NCBI RefSeq assembly: GCF_022376445.1
Contig: NW_025955087.1
Location: 1-64,000, forward strand
Reading direction: 5' to 3'
Length of the DNA: 64,000 nucleotides
From: Fomitopsis serialis
Lineage: Eukaryota > Basidiomycota > Agaricomycetes > Polyporales > Fomitopsidaceae
The translations under genes were made by a program, and so were the position numbers. The notes beneath the pieces were generated by a model. It saw only the letters and a program-made list of their open reading frames with translations. It searched no databases and had not been told where the DNA came from. Below are positions 42,976 through 55,856 of this stretch, one piece after another. Position 1 is the first letter of the stretch, and every line of letters begins with the position of its first letter.

Positions 42976-45900
42976 TCAAAACAAGCCCTGCAGAGAATCA
43001 TCGTCCAATGTTTTCAAAGCATCTCTCGCTTCCCGCGCTGGTCGTGTGACGGATGGCCTGTCGCTAGACATGCTCTCCAGGACCTTTTGGGCGACGCTGT
43101 GCATGAGGCCAAGTGTCTGGAAGACATTCGGTTGGTCCTTGTCTGGTTGATCGTCTTCGTCGGGGGCTACGACGGCCAATATGCACACGGAGGACAGCGC
43201 AGACGGCGGTGTCCCGGCAACCATGTTCGCCCTGGACACAAGTTAGTACCTCAGGTACCTTGCAAACGCGAATGATACGTACTCGATGATTGGCCTGAGT
43301 AACGAAGGATGCAGCGAAAGAGCAGCGAATAGGGAAGCCACTGCCTGTCTGTATGATTCTGTAACCTAGTCAGCCGTACAATCATGTGGACGACAAATGG
43401 TTGACTGACCTTCATGCGTTTCCTTGAACGCATCGTTCACCAGCTCGACGCACGTTTCTCTAGCTTTTTCTCCTATATTTGACCCTGCGTTCTTGACCAC
43501 TCGCGCGAGAGCGAGAACCAGGCTCCCTGCGATCGCGTCGTCGCTGCTCTTCGCACCAGTGACCAACTCCGTGATGACCGGATCGACACGGGGCTGACTG
43601 CGCATGAGCATGCCCAAGGCTTCAGCAGCCTTGTTGCGGACAGCGAGGCTTGCAGGATCGCTCGCACTCTTGACGAACGTGCGTTGCAGCTGGGGGAAGA
43701 ACGGCTTGACGAATGTTGGGATGCGCTCGAGCATGGTGCTGAGTGCGGTGAGGATGGCGATCTTGACACCAGGCGGATACGTCGTCGCCTGGGTCGCGAC
43801 ACGGATAAGCGGACCCGTGAACGGTACAACGAAGGGCTTGATAGCGCTCTCCTCCGTGCGTTCGACGAGATCACCATAGCATATGCTGCCTGTTCTCGTT
43901 GTTCGTTGCTGCCAGTCGTGAGGCCGGCGATGATGATAGGGACAGTCGGCGCAACGCCCTTCGGCAGGCTGAATCCAGGTACGTGTCTGCCAGGAGCGCC
44001 TGTGCCCTCGATCGTACGCCGCAGAGGGACGACGAGGGGCTCTAGTTCATCCTTCGGAACAGACTTGACGAAGATGTCGAATGAGCGCAATGCTGCTGTA
44101 TGCACTGCGACCACGTTGTCATCAAGTAGGGATACCAACTGGCGGATCCAATCGACACGATAGAGTGACGAATCTAGCTCGGACTCCTCGCAAAAGAGAG
44201 CGAACAATTCACAAGCAGTGATGCGACGCTGAACCGATTCGTGCTTGGCCCTGCCGAGTGATCGTAAACAAGATGAACAGGACAGGACGCTTAACTGCTC
44301 ACCATCCTAAGAGCAGGAGCATCAAAGTATTCAAGCCCTCAGCGTCGCAGATAGACGCGAGAAGGGCACGCGTGGCTTCGCTAATGGCGTCCGTCAATTC
44401 CTCTTGTTCGCTGACTTCTGGATTCTCCCTCATCTTGGCGAGCGCATTGAGAATGACAGTCAACCGCTTGCTCAAAGCCGTGCCAGCGACAGTCACGAGG
44501 GCCGCTAATGCTCGAGCATTGAACACCGTCATCGGGATAGCCGTCAATGTCGGGATCAGAACAGGGAAGACAGTAGAGGCGCGAACCTAAATGGAAAGGC
44601 GCTCAGTGGTGCGGAGGGAGAGCATAGACGGACTACTCACTGCCATGACCTCCCTGAGAGCTTGAAGGGCCGTCCCTGAGCTCTGCCCAGGTTGACGCAA
44701 GGCTTCCAATAAGGTCGGGATTGTCTGATCAATAGCCTTTGCTCCGATGTGCTCCTGTAGGGTGTCGAAGGCCTTCGCGGCAGCTGCACGAACGTTCGCT
44801 TCGTCGTCAACCAAGGCTGCACGGACCATCGAGATGATATCGTCCTCGTGGTCTTCTCGCTGGGTGTCGTTCGTACTCTCCCTAGTACGCCGCACGCATG
44901 AGTATGACAGACGAGTCCAGGTACGAACAACTTACATAAGCTCGCAAAGAGTCAGGCAGACTCCTTCCCGTGTCTTGGGATCAGTAGACGTAGATTTCGA
45001 CTTCAAGATAGACACGATCTCGCCCAGAATCTTTTCGCCAGATTTGCGGCATAGTTCCGCGACTGTCCGTGCCGCCGTCTACGTCCAGAGCATTAGAAAC
45101 TGATAGAGGCTGATATGTTCATCTCACCTCTTGCTGGTCCATCTCGGGTCCCGCAAGTAGCGATATGACCTGGTTGATGAGTTCGGGAAGTATTTCCCGT
45201 ACTAAAATCCGGTCAACTGGAGTTCGACAACGTTAAGAAGTAAGGGTCATTCACCTGTCCTCGGGGTATTGTGCACCAAAGCTTTCCAGATATGGATCGA
45301 TGATTGACGAACGACGTTCACTGCGTCCTGACGAGCGAGATAGAGAGCAGATAAGATCCGGTCTCTACGCTCAGCACCGAGGACGTCTACTAGAGCGCGG
45401 CGTGAAGACTCGACCATGGCAGTATCGGTCGCTTCTTCGTCCTCTTCAATCTCAGCCTTACCACTAATACCAGAAACCTTGAAAAGCAGTTCTCCCACAA
45501 GGGTGATGGATGATTGCTAGGCCAATGTGAGAAACGTACGTAACTCTCGAATATCCGAAGCACTCACCCGGATACGCCATCCAGAGTCAAACATCCTCGT
45601 TCGAGCTCCGGCAGCAGTAGGTCGATGGCTTTGCTGGAGTAGTTTGTGACCATCATCCGACCTGCACGCATGGCCGCATCGCGGACGTAGTCCTCCGAAT
45701 CTGACAGACCACTCAAAATAGGGGGGATGATCTTCGGAAGATGAGGCTGGAAGCGAGTACCAAACGTCGCTGGAAGGAAGACAAGGAGGGACATGAAGCC
45801 TTCCCGCACGGTGCTCCGTGGTGATTGCGCATTTGCGATGATGTCCGGAAGTAAGCCTTCCATCCTTTCCATACCAAGTCCAGCGAGAACCTCGCTCAGG

Positions 45901-48900
45901 CCTTGGGCAGCTCCTTGTCTGTCCACTCCCGATGTGTCGGTCTTGAGGGTCCGCAGCAATCCAGGTACTAGATCAGGGAAGTGTACCTCACCAAGTCGCT
46001 CGACCAGAGTTCCGAGTGCCTTGGCCGCTGTGGCCCTGGCCTCTGGGACTGGGTCAACAAGCACAACATGGACCATAGGAAGCAGTTGGCCCAAGTACGG
46101 GACGAAGTCCTTCGAGTCGGTAAGTGAAGCTAGATTGCCGACAATCTGTGCTGCTTTCCTCTTCGTGTCCGCGCTGCGTTCGCGCAGTCCTCTGTCGATG
46201 ATCGGAACCACCTGACGAATGGTGTGAGTGAATGGACGACGTAGCTACACAATATACTCACCAATGCCAGGGATGAATGATCGATGTAATGGAGGAACGA
46301 CGTCTTGAGCAATGAAGAAAGAGCATTGGGGGTCCTTGAAGGATCGACCATTGCTTTGAGGAAGACGGGAACGAGAGACTGAATCTCTGGATTACTGATG
46401 ACTTCGCCGAACTGTTTCAAACTCTTGTTCGCTGCTGTGCGCACTTGCGTATGTGAGTCCGTGAGGACATCCGTTAAGCGAGGGATGACGATCGGCAAGG
46501 ACTGGGAGAGTTGTCTTGGAGCACAGTACGCTATCATACCGAGCAGCTCAATAGACCCTTCTTCGTGCGCCACTGCTTTTCATCAAGTCCGGAAAGGAGA
46601 TCGGGGAGAATGGTCTTAACACCATAGCCAGACATATTCGCCATGATCACTCTGCCGCGTCGTGTGTAGCCTCCCGAACGTCGGGAATCGCGTCGCCGAA
46701 GGAAGACAAGAGCACAGGCAGGATGTGGATGACATACGGTTCGAAAAGCCGGCCCAGTGTGGTAGAGAGCGTCTCCAACGCAAACATGGGCCTTGTCTAG
46801 CCTCATATTGCTTCTTGTCTTCAGCAGCACTCTTGAGACGATCGAGAATGTTGAACTCCTTCATGGCAGTGATACCTGCTCCTTTGACAACACCGGCAAG
46901 ACCATAGGCAGCACCTCTTCGAGCTGCATATTTCGGCGCATTGAACAGGTCGTGCAGTAGACGGTCTACGAGATCTGGTACCGGTGATTGCATGACTTTC
47001 ACCAAAGGCGCCAGACAGTCAGACACGGCGATTTGTACTTGTTCAGCGGGTGTCTTGAGCGCCTCAATAAGTCTTTCGACAATCTGAGGCATGCGCTTGT
47101 CTGAAGGATCCAGATGCCGAGCAACACGACCGAAGAGGATGACTGTGGCTTCCTTGATCTGGTCTGCAGCCTCCGTAGCGGGGGTGTTGCCGGAGAGTTG
47201 AGCCTCAAACATTGCAATGAGTCCCGGAAGATGCGTCTGGCCGTGCAAGTCGATGACCGCCGTTCCGGCATTCAACATGCACCTGCGAACATCAGCATGA
47301 CGATCACCAAGGGCTTCGTTTTGTATAAGGAACTTGAAGAACGGGTCCACATCACCATCGCCGAAAGCAGGCGCAAGGAACTCAAACGCACGCGCGATTG
47401 CGATGCGCGTAGGCCATGGATCAGAGCGATCGAGGCTCTGAGCAATGACCATTCCCTACAATACACGTGAGTCAACATCAGCGACTAGGCAAACTCTGCT
47501 CACATATTCGTCGAATTCGGGTGCTAGAACCTTGGCCTGTGATAATGTTAGAAGGGCCGAGGAAACCATAATGTGAAACCCCTACCGTTTCGCGATAGTA
47601 CTCCTGCAGAGCGTTCAGAACCTCGCTTATCATCTGGGGCCATTGTTCGGTGACTGCTTCAGATAGCGCAGCGGCGGCGCTCGCCCGGACATACGCATGC
47701 TCATGCTCTGTTACAAGTCTCAGCGCACCGAATCTCATCACGAGCCGAGAGGCCGACATACCAAGGAACGTTAACATGACTTGAACAAACTTCTCCGGAA
47801 CGTCCATACCGTTGTCTTCCCATACATGACGAGCTAAACGAGCGTTCTGTTCGTCATCATCGTGACATGCGATCCATATCTCAGGAGACCAGTCGAGATC
47901 CGTAAGATCGAACGGCTACCATTTGTGTAAACGTCATATCCGAGATCGTAGGAATGGTGTATCTCACCTGGAGAGTTTGCAAACATGCATTGCGGACGTA
48001 GACTTCCTGTTGGAGCGTACCGCGCAGTAGTGTCTGGATCTCGTCGAGCGTCGCAGTCGAGTGCATGGATTGGCCAATGTCGATCAAGGCTGACGAGGCA
48101 TCTTTCGCAAGTTTGGGCTGATTTTTTATGACATGCAATAGGTGTTCACACGTCATACGGCGAGGATATGCAGGATCGGAGACTAACGAAACAGCATCAG
48201 ATGTGCCTGCCCGGAAGAGGGGAAAGTCTGCTTACATTCACCAGCGTGGAATCTAATGATGTCCACTGCAAGCGCGACCTGCTCCAGAGGATCGTCGCCT
48301 TCTGCTAGAGCAACACCTCCCGTCGTACAAACAGCACTCAGTAACGGCGACGCGTACGAAAATGTGGCTGCGTCGAACGGACTCTGCTCAGACAGAGTTC
48401 GCAGTCTGTACAGAACACGGATGACAAGGGCTGCAGAGCATGAGAGTTAGAAGAAAATCTGATAGCAAAGCGGACGTACAGTTGAGCGGCTCAAGCTGGA
48501 AGTCTTCGGGTACGCCTTCGACACCAAGACTACGTAGCGTGGCAACGCCAATTTGGCTGCGATATATCTCGAGCCGGTCTGAGCATGCTTGTGCCAATCC
48601 CTGTAGATGGTGAGCAACGAGTAAGTAACTGCGAGACGTCACATACCAATATCGCTCGAACAGAGCATGGCCAACCAAGTGCACTGCCGTTCTTGTGAAG
48701 CTCCGCAGGAGAACGGTAGCGACGGAGGATAATACGAGCGTAGCTCATTCACGCCAGCAGAGCTGAGACTCTGTACCAGCTTCAGGCCGCGTTCAAGCCT
48801 GGCTTTGATGCTGGACACCCTTTTCCGGATTTGCTTCTCCTTTTCTAGCTGCGCTTCAACCAGGGCCTGATCCTGCTTAGACAAAGTCGTGGACGTGGAT

Positions 48901-51900
48901 CCTTTCTTGTTCGCAAGAGATTTTCGGACTTCGGCTTCCCACTGGGCATCCTTGTACCCTTTGCCTTTCTTCACAGGCTCTTCGATCTTCTTCGACGATA
49001 GCACTGAGCGTGGATCAGTGAACTGTCTACCGTACCACTGATAGATCGCGTTTACCATCGACATACGTCTGACCCTCGGGGGTGGCCCAGATCGCTAGGT
49101 CAGTCTCGCTCAAGGAATTGAGCTCGTTGACGTCGAAGTCACCCTTCAGTTGCTCGACAACGCGGGAAAGGACGGCGTCAGGCGCGACGAAGGCAGCAGT
49201 AGTAATTGCGTGGTAGCTTGCGCTTGCATACTCTTCATCTAACTGTAGTCTCGTAAATTAGGAGTACAGGACGCAGCCAATACGACGATGCGTTACCTTC
49301 AACTGTGCGTCTGCGACGTTGAGGGTTTCACGAAGTATCTCATTCAATCGTTCGGTAATCAGCTCGTGAGGGTCAACCCGAGACTTCTGGCATAGTTCAA
49401 TCCAGAGGAGCCGAGAAGTACCACCTGGCTGAAGATTAGCCTCAACCCAACTGAGAAGACGATCGACGTGCCTACGGCTGGATGATGCGCCAGTACCACA
49501 AACCTCACAAGGGCTGACTTCCGTACTTGCTCGTCGCAAGCTTCACTCGATGTGACGGAAGCCAGACAGAATGCAGCCAGACGGTCGCCCAGACGGCTAT
49601 GTACGTCATTCTCTTCCACACTGTCTCGTAGCGATGAACTTCTGCCCTTGAGAAGGTATGTGGAGAGTGCAGATGTGGCAATGCAGTTGACGGCTTCAGG
49701 CAGCTTTGCCGCACTAGCTTCCAAGGAGGCGAGGGTCATGCGGCGCACTTGCGAATGCTGGCTATTGCTGGCCAAGTGCAAGAATATCATGCCAATCATA
49801 CCACTAAAGAATCGAGATGGAATAAACACCTAGGTAAGATATGAACAGCACGGACTACGGACCAAGCTTGCTCGTTCCGCAGCAGCTCCTTGCTGAAATG
49901 GGCGAGGGTCGCCTCGGACGCTCGCAGGAGCCACCTCTCATCATCGGCACTGCTCAACTTCTGGTAAACCTTCTCCCACAACAGGAAGGAGGGCTTCGCG
50001 CCCGCTGTCAGCATGGACTGGAGCGTCGAGTTACGGGAGATGAAATCGTCTGAAGCAATGTGAGTCAGAAGTAGCCGACATTTAGGAGCAGCACACGAAG
50101 CCTCACCGAACTTGCCAGATGCAGCAAACGGCCCAAGCAGCACTGCAGTAGCAGTGTACCCTTCCAGAGGTCCAGTGGCAGCGGTCAGTGGCCCCGAGGA
50201 TACTGCTTGAGGTTCGTCTCGAAAGTAGGCAACAGTGCGCGTCCCAGAGATTCGGAGGCGCTTGTCGGCAAGCCTTCCAAGTCCCAGAACGCACTCGCGA
50301 CCAAGATACAGAAGGCCCGCCGAATGGCAGGTTTCGAGCTGTTCGCCTCTCTCACGAGCACTGATGTCGCGCCAGCAGGAATGGCGACATCCTCGCGCAG
50401 ACAGTGACCTAGATGTGGTGCCAGAGAGGATGAGAGAGCAGATACCGCCGCATCGTGAGTCTCCTTCGCCAGCAACGGCAGCCCACTTTCGAGGATCGCA
50501 GCGGAGGGCGACGGCTTCACGTAACCAAGCATGGTATAAAGAGCGACGCGATGATCAGGTCCCGCGGTCTTACTGGCTTTCGGGAGAGCTAACAGCTCAT
50601 TCACAGCCAAGTCGATGTCGGAAGCTTGTTGTGTTTCCTCGATGATAGCCTTAAAAAGCAGCGTGGCGTTCAACCGGACAGTAGCGTTGCTCGACCTTGC
50701 GCTGTTCAGGACGGGTGTTAGCAATCTACGGAACGAGTCACCTTCGATCGCGTGCGGGTATGCCTTGACGAAGTCGGTGACGACTGTGAAATTCGTGTAA
50801 GTACCCGTCGGAGAAAGGAACACAGCGGACCCGTACCGGCTAGTGATATCTCAGGTGAGCGTAGAAGGGCCTTGTCCATCGTTGGCAGGATTGCGGTGCC
50901 GAAGTCTTCCACGGTCACAAACGTTTGAATGAAGTCGTGCAATGCAGACTGCGTGCCCCTTGAGCCTCAAACCGACAGCATTCTTGCGGCACAATTGCTT
51001 ACTGTTGTGTGTGGAGCTACTTGTGTCTTGGACATCAAGACAGTGCTCCCGTAGAAATTTAATACGTCCGCTTTCAATGCAGAATCGACCGTCTTTAAAC
51101 TGTCGTCCTTGACGTTCTTTAGACGAATCTTGACATCCACGCAGATGCCGAGGAGCGGTACTGTTGAGAGTGGGCTCGGACTCGTTTTTGGCTTTGACAT
51201 CAATGTCTGCATGACTTTAGCAATCGTTCTGGGATGCTAGACGGCACGTTCATTCACAAATCAGACATGTAACGAGTCTGACGACATCACTACCGATCGT
51301 AGTGCGCGCCGCACACGAGTCAGAGCACCCTTCTGAAGCGACGACTTGCTGCGAGTCGCCTTGTCGAGAATCATGTCTATGAGGGTGGCCATTACGCCGA
51401 CGAGAGGCTCCCATGCCGGCTTAGACGTGAAGGCGGGATCGCTCGTGAGCAGACGTCGTAGATACCGCAACACCATCCAAGCAGTACGAACATGTCGGAG
51501 GCCGCATGAGAGCTGCAATAGCCGTCAGGTCTTCGCACGCGGGACCACCACGAAGCCTACGCACCTTGACAGTTTCGAGATATGCCCGACTTCATGGGCG
51601 AGCCAGCCAACTATCTGCTCTGTCACGCCCAATGGACTCTCCTCAGGCTCTCCCTCTGGCTTGCCCCGCATCTCATCCCTCCGCACGAGCTCTGACCCGA
51701 CCGTCTCGACTGCCTCTCTGGATGGTGTGTCGACATACCGAGAGTATGTCAATGTCAATAGTTTGAATATGTCGAGTATTTGCGACAGGCTGAGATCTGT
51801 AGACAATAATCATAGGTCTCCTCATCACATAGAAGTTACAAAATGCGTACCTCCGTGCTTGGCCATCATCAAGAGCTCTTCCCTTAAAAATTGGGTACGG

Positions 51901-52076
51901 GCTTTCGTGCTGCTTGTCAGCAGACGACTCCGTGCGACCTCCAAAGCTTTTGCCCAGTCCGTGACGACGTAGTCTCTCCTCCACTGCATTCCGTTGTTCG
52001 CATCTCCGTTGGGGTCGCTATCGCCAGGAGCATCTGAAGTAGAGGCTAGCCATGACTGGATATCGGATTTGCCCAT
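42976..52076 (-). CDS. GCN1: GCN1, HEAT-repeat activator of the eIF2-alpha kinase Gcn2
   Basis: A 9.1-kb gene of many exons from the ATG at 52076 ([12 protein letters not shown]) to the TGA at 42976. Almost the whole product is HEAT repeats. The eEF3-like centre is very clear: [17 protein letters not shown]...[10 protein letters not shown] near 47000, [21 protein letters not shown] near 46900, [27 protein letters not shown] near 46550, and [21 protein letters not shown]...[10 protein letters not shown] near 46120. [20 protein letters not shown] follows near 45680. Upstream, a Lys-rich [19 protein letters not shown] near 49000 matches the family. Gcn1 sits on stalled or collided ribosomes and activates Gcn2. 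The reading frame slips at about nine places (43872, 45594, 46557, 46650, 46789, 48724, 49470, 50204, 51452), each cured by one added base with no stop or gap in the homology. I therefore read it as one functional gene with sequence errors. Confidence 0.92.
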
Positions 52077-52231
52077 TACGCCAGGGGAAGTTTCCCGGGC
52101 TATGAGTCGCGCCAAAGTCGCTTTTCGAGGCACCTTTGCTAGTGTTTCTGCGGAAAAGGGACACAGGTTCGAGCAATGGGTAAAGGGGAGAAGTGGAATG
52201 AATTGAGGCCTGCAACTGTCAGTGTGACGAG

Positions 52232-52260
52232 AAGGAGGAGGAGGAGGAGGAGGAGGAGGG
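52232..52260 (+). repeat. GGA microsatellite upstream of GCN1
   Basis: About nine GGA units in the roughly 420-nt divergent promoter shared by GCN1 (minus) and the GGPP synthase gene (plus). Confidence 0.85.
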
Positions 52261-52494
52261 TTTTGAAAAAGTCACGTCGGTACCATGGGCGGCTATGTAC
52301 ATACTACTTACACGCGCGCTCATTCGCGGTCCAGCCTGAACTTGACATGCCAGTGGCATAGCCACAAACTGAAACAGTACTGAGGTACATCAGGGTACAT
52401 CGCCACATCCCTTCATACACTCATCGTCGGTTATTCAACAAAACACAAAAAGTCTTCATCCCGAAATTTGAATAGTAACTTTGGCACTTCGCTC

Positions 52495-53933
52495 ATGGAG
52501 TCCAACCCATCGCGGCCCGGGGACACGTTCGATGCCCTCCGCATCCTCTCTGAAGGCCGAGCCTGGTCTGAGCGAAATGAAGCGGTAAGCTATTAGCCCT
52601 GCGGATGTTTGGAAGGCCTCACGAATACTTAGGCTTTACTAGAACCGTTCACACATATCAACACGGTTCCGGGCAAGGACATCCGAGGACTCATGCTCAC
52701 GGCATTCAACCAGTGGCTACAAGTGCCCGCTGACAAGTTGAGCATCATCACAAAGGTCGTTGGCATGCTTCATACAGCCAGTCTACTGTAAGGAGCAAAT
52801 TCACTATGTCTCGAACGTCTAGTAATCCAGGTTTAGTATAGATGACATCGAAGACGATGCTCAACTCAGAAGAGGCGTACCCGGTAAGACTGCGAGGTCA
52901 ATCGCGGTCAAGCTGCATCCTTATCCTCGGGTGTAGCTTCGCATAAGATCTACGGTATCCCCCAAACGATCAACTCCGCCAACTATGTGTACTTCCTTGC
53001 TTATCAGGAACTGTTTAGTCTGCGGTCTGGCGTTGGCTACTCGGATCCTACCGATGACCAGAGCGATCGCCTCGTTCCCTTTACCGAGTTGGATCGCATT
53101 GTGACAGGCAAGTGCTGATCTTCTTGAACGACGTATCATTCAGAAGGCGTTCATCTGATCTCACAGCCGAATTACTGGCCCTCCATCGCGGACAGGGCCT
53201 CGAGCTTTTATGGCGTGACTCGCTTCAGTGTCCAACCGAAGAGGAATACGTCAGCATGGTCAACCAGAGTAAGTAGACGTGGATGGGTGCGAGTAAGGCG
53301 TAGTATTGACTATGATGATAGAGACTGGTGGCTTATTTCGGGTCGCTGTGAAGCTCATGATGGCATGTGCGGCGAAGAACACTGCTGTGTATGTGTATCT
53401 CCTTTACGCGTGCTGACCTCACCGGCGTGCTGACACGCTCTCCCAGCGACTATGTTCCTCTTGTAGATCTGTTCGGTGTGTTCTACCAAATCCGCGACGA
53501 TTACATGAACCTGCAGAGCTCAACAGTAAGCAGACCAGGACAACTTCGTATTGTTCTTCGCTCATACTCGGTGTCAGTACGCAGACAACAAGGGCTTCGC
53601 TGAAGACTTGACAGAGGGAAAGTTCTCCTTCCCAATCGTCCACGCCGTCCGAGCGGACACCTCAAATCGCCAGGTTCTGAGTAGGCGGTCCTTTGTATGT
53701 CTATCATACGCACAATTTAATCCTGTGCAGATGTACTCCAGAAACGACCGACGACGCCGACGCTCAAGCGGCATGCCGTCAACTATCTTCAGAACCACAC
53801 GAAGTCATTTGACTACACCGTGAGGGTTCTGCGCTCGCTGGAGAGTCAGATCAGAGAGGAGATAACTCGCCTGGGCGGTAACGGCGCGCTGGAACAAATC
53901 ATGGATGCACTTCATGTGGACGAGCCTGCGTGA
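52495..53933 (+). CDS. GGPPS: Geranylgeranyl diphosphate synthase
   Basis: Trans-isoprenyl diphosphate synthase that condenses FPP with IPP to GGPP for protein prenylation, carotenoids and diterpenes. About nine exons can be joined without indels from the ATG at 52495 to the TGA at 53931-53933. Seen in order: [21 protein letters not shown], the first aspartate-rich motif [18 protein letters not shown] (spliced near 52843), [51 protein letters not shown], and the second aspartate-rich region [17 protein letters not shown] near 53470. [19 protein letters not shown] and a C-terminal [23 protein letters not shown] follow. The large residues before the first DDxxD fit a C20 product. Divergent from GCN1; no terpene cyclase was seen nearby, so a housekeeping role is likely. 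Confidence 0.93.
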
Positions 53934-55856
53934 TATGTGAGTACTCGGTGTTCTGGGTCAGTAGCGACAGATCATGTCATATACTATCTCTCATTTATGT
54001 GGCGTATTTTCGTGGTACTCGTGCATGCACTAGCAGGTGTTTAAAAAAACCGTAGCGACTAGCATCATCCAGAGGCCTGAGAGTCAGTGAGACTCCTCGA
54101 GTTCGGACGGATGAGCCACAAGAGGCATTATTTTAAATTAATTTTGTCCCCGTCATGTGCTGCAATGAGAATCGTACTCCGCAGCCTGCCCTAAAGCTCC
54201 CACCTAGGTCGCTCCCCTTCGCATATTGTGTTTCTTTGGTCTTCACCCTCGGAGCGGTCGAAGTTAACCCAGGATCTGTGCGTGCTTCTCCAATGTTTTC
54301 TTTGGACTGTCTGACACAGCATATCATTCAGATTCTACGGAACTGGTGCGGGTCGCACGGTCGATTGGCTGCACAGCGGGCGGTGTCGGAGATGCGGGTG
54401 TAGATGGACGCTTCGGGCTTGGCCAAGCGTTGCCATTCACCGCGCACGAGTCTCCACACAGTGTGCTCTAGATCAGGAACGGGTACGTTACGATTTGTAC
54501 TCGCTAGAGGCTATGGTGAGGCTGACGGATGTGACAGGCTGTCCAAGAGGGTCAGCTCGTAGTGTCAATCTCAGTGCGATTTAGTTCCCACTGGGGTTGG
54601 CTCAGTACTGGTGATCGTCGTCACTCTCGGATGAGTGATGGGGGTCCCCTGTTTCCCAATTGGTGCCATGCTGCGATAGCGTGGTACTTCTTGGACATCG
54701 CAAATCAAATAACCCAGGACATACACAATGACGGCGCTGTCCACGTCAAGAGACCTCAAGTTGGCTCGGGATGGTGTGGTGTAGTCGAGCGACATTGCAG
54801 GATAGGATGGCAGCTGTCATGTAGCGCTATGCGTGGCTCAAAAATGGACTGCGTATTGTGCAACTGCGTCGCGTGTGATTGTGTGCGACTGATTGAGCTT
54901 TGGAAGATTACCAGGTCAGATAGGTTGTACTTTCCGCTTCACTGGCACCGAAGAAGCCCTGGCCTGCGATTTATGCATGCATTATTACGGTGTGGCGCTC
55001 AGGGTTGAATGTCTTCATTGCGAATGGGAGCTCAGGCCAGTGTCGACTATACAGCGCCACAGAAGACATCGGCCTTGCCTGCAGGGTGGTACCTTACCCT
55101 CGAACTGTATGAACAGTCCTACGTCTGTTTCACCCCCAGTCATGCAACTCATCTCTCAGATCGAAAACGCGCCAGACAGCAGTACGTACTTGCGATCTCG
55201 TCAAACCGTGAGTGATACTGATCGACTCTACGTATAGCTGAGCGCGATGCAGATCTGGCGACCGACGGTTCCTGCTAGGTGGAGTGAGAGAAGGGGACGT
55301 CCCGTCCTCCGGTACGGAGGCAGGAGGGCAGAGAGTGGGGTTGAGAGGACAATCGCAGCGCTCAAAAGGCCTGCTGGGGTCACGGTCCGAGTGAACCCTC
55401 GCAGAATAACACAACGTGAGTCTGCACTTACATTCCTCCGCTTCACGGGCAGAATCATCGACGTGCAGCGCGACACCTTTAGAGTGACCTGGCAACTGAT
55501 TCGCGCGCGCGACTTCGTAGGCCTATCTGACGTCGACGTTCGTCGACATACACAATTGTCATGTAGAGGATTTTCTGCCGCCGGCATGTGTCTTTCATTG
55601 TAGACATGTCACGGAATGGCACTGTTGCAGACGACATGCGAGTACTTGAGCGTCACGAGTTCACATTATCGCCTTCCGGGTTGAGTATAACGTTTGACTG
55701 TGCTTCGGATGCGTCACTACGCATGCGATTCAGCCCCATCCATCAGCGTGGTTCGAATCAGTACGAGTGCACTGACTCCGCACGCAACTTGAAAACAAGT
55801 AGCGGAGCGAAGCGCATAACCAAAGTAAGTCCAGGCGAAACTCTATATCGGGCACT
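53934..55856. other. Intergenic with one dispersed-repeat copy
   Basis: Nearly 2 kb without a supported gene. Several short frames lack domains. It contains the inverted copy of the 42.5-kb repeat. Confidence 0.5.
54155..54300 (-). repeat. Dispersed repeat, copy 2 (FRAGCG repeat)
   Basis: Reverse-complement copy of the repeat at 42490-42625. Its minus-strand frame reads PGLTSTAPRVKTKE...YAKGSDLGGSFRAGCG, closely parallel to the other copy. Confidence 0.6.

Noticed and set aside
42976..52076. GCN1 as a pseudogene
   Set aside because: All frame slips are one-base losses with preserved homology and no other lesions, so sequence error in a functional gene is more likely.
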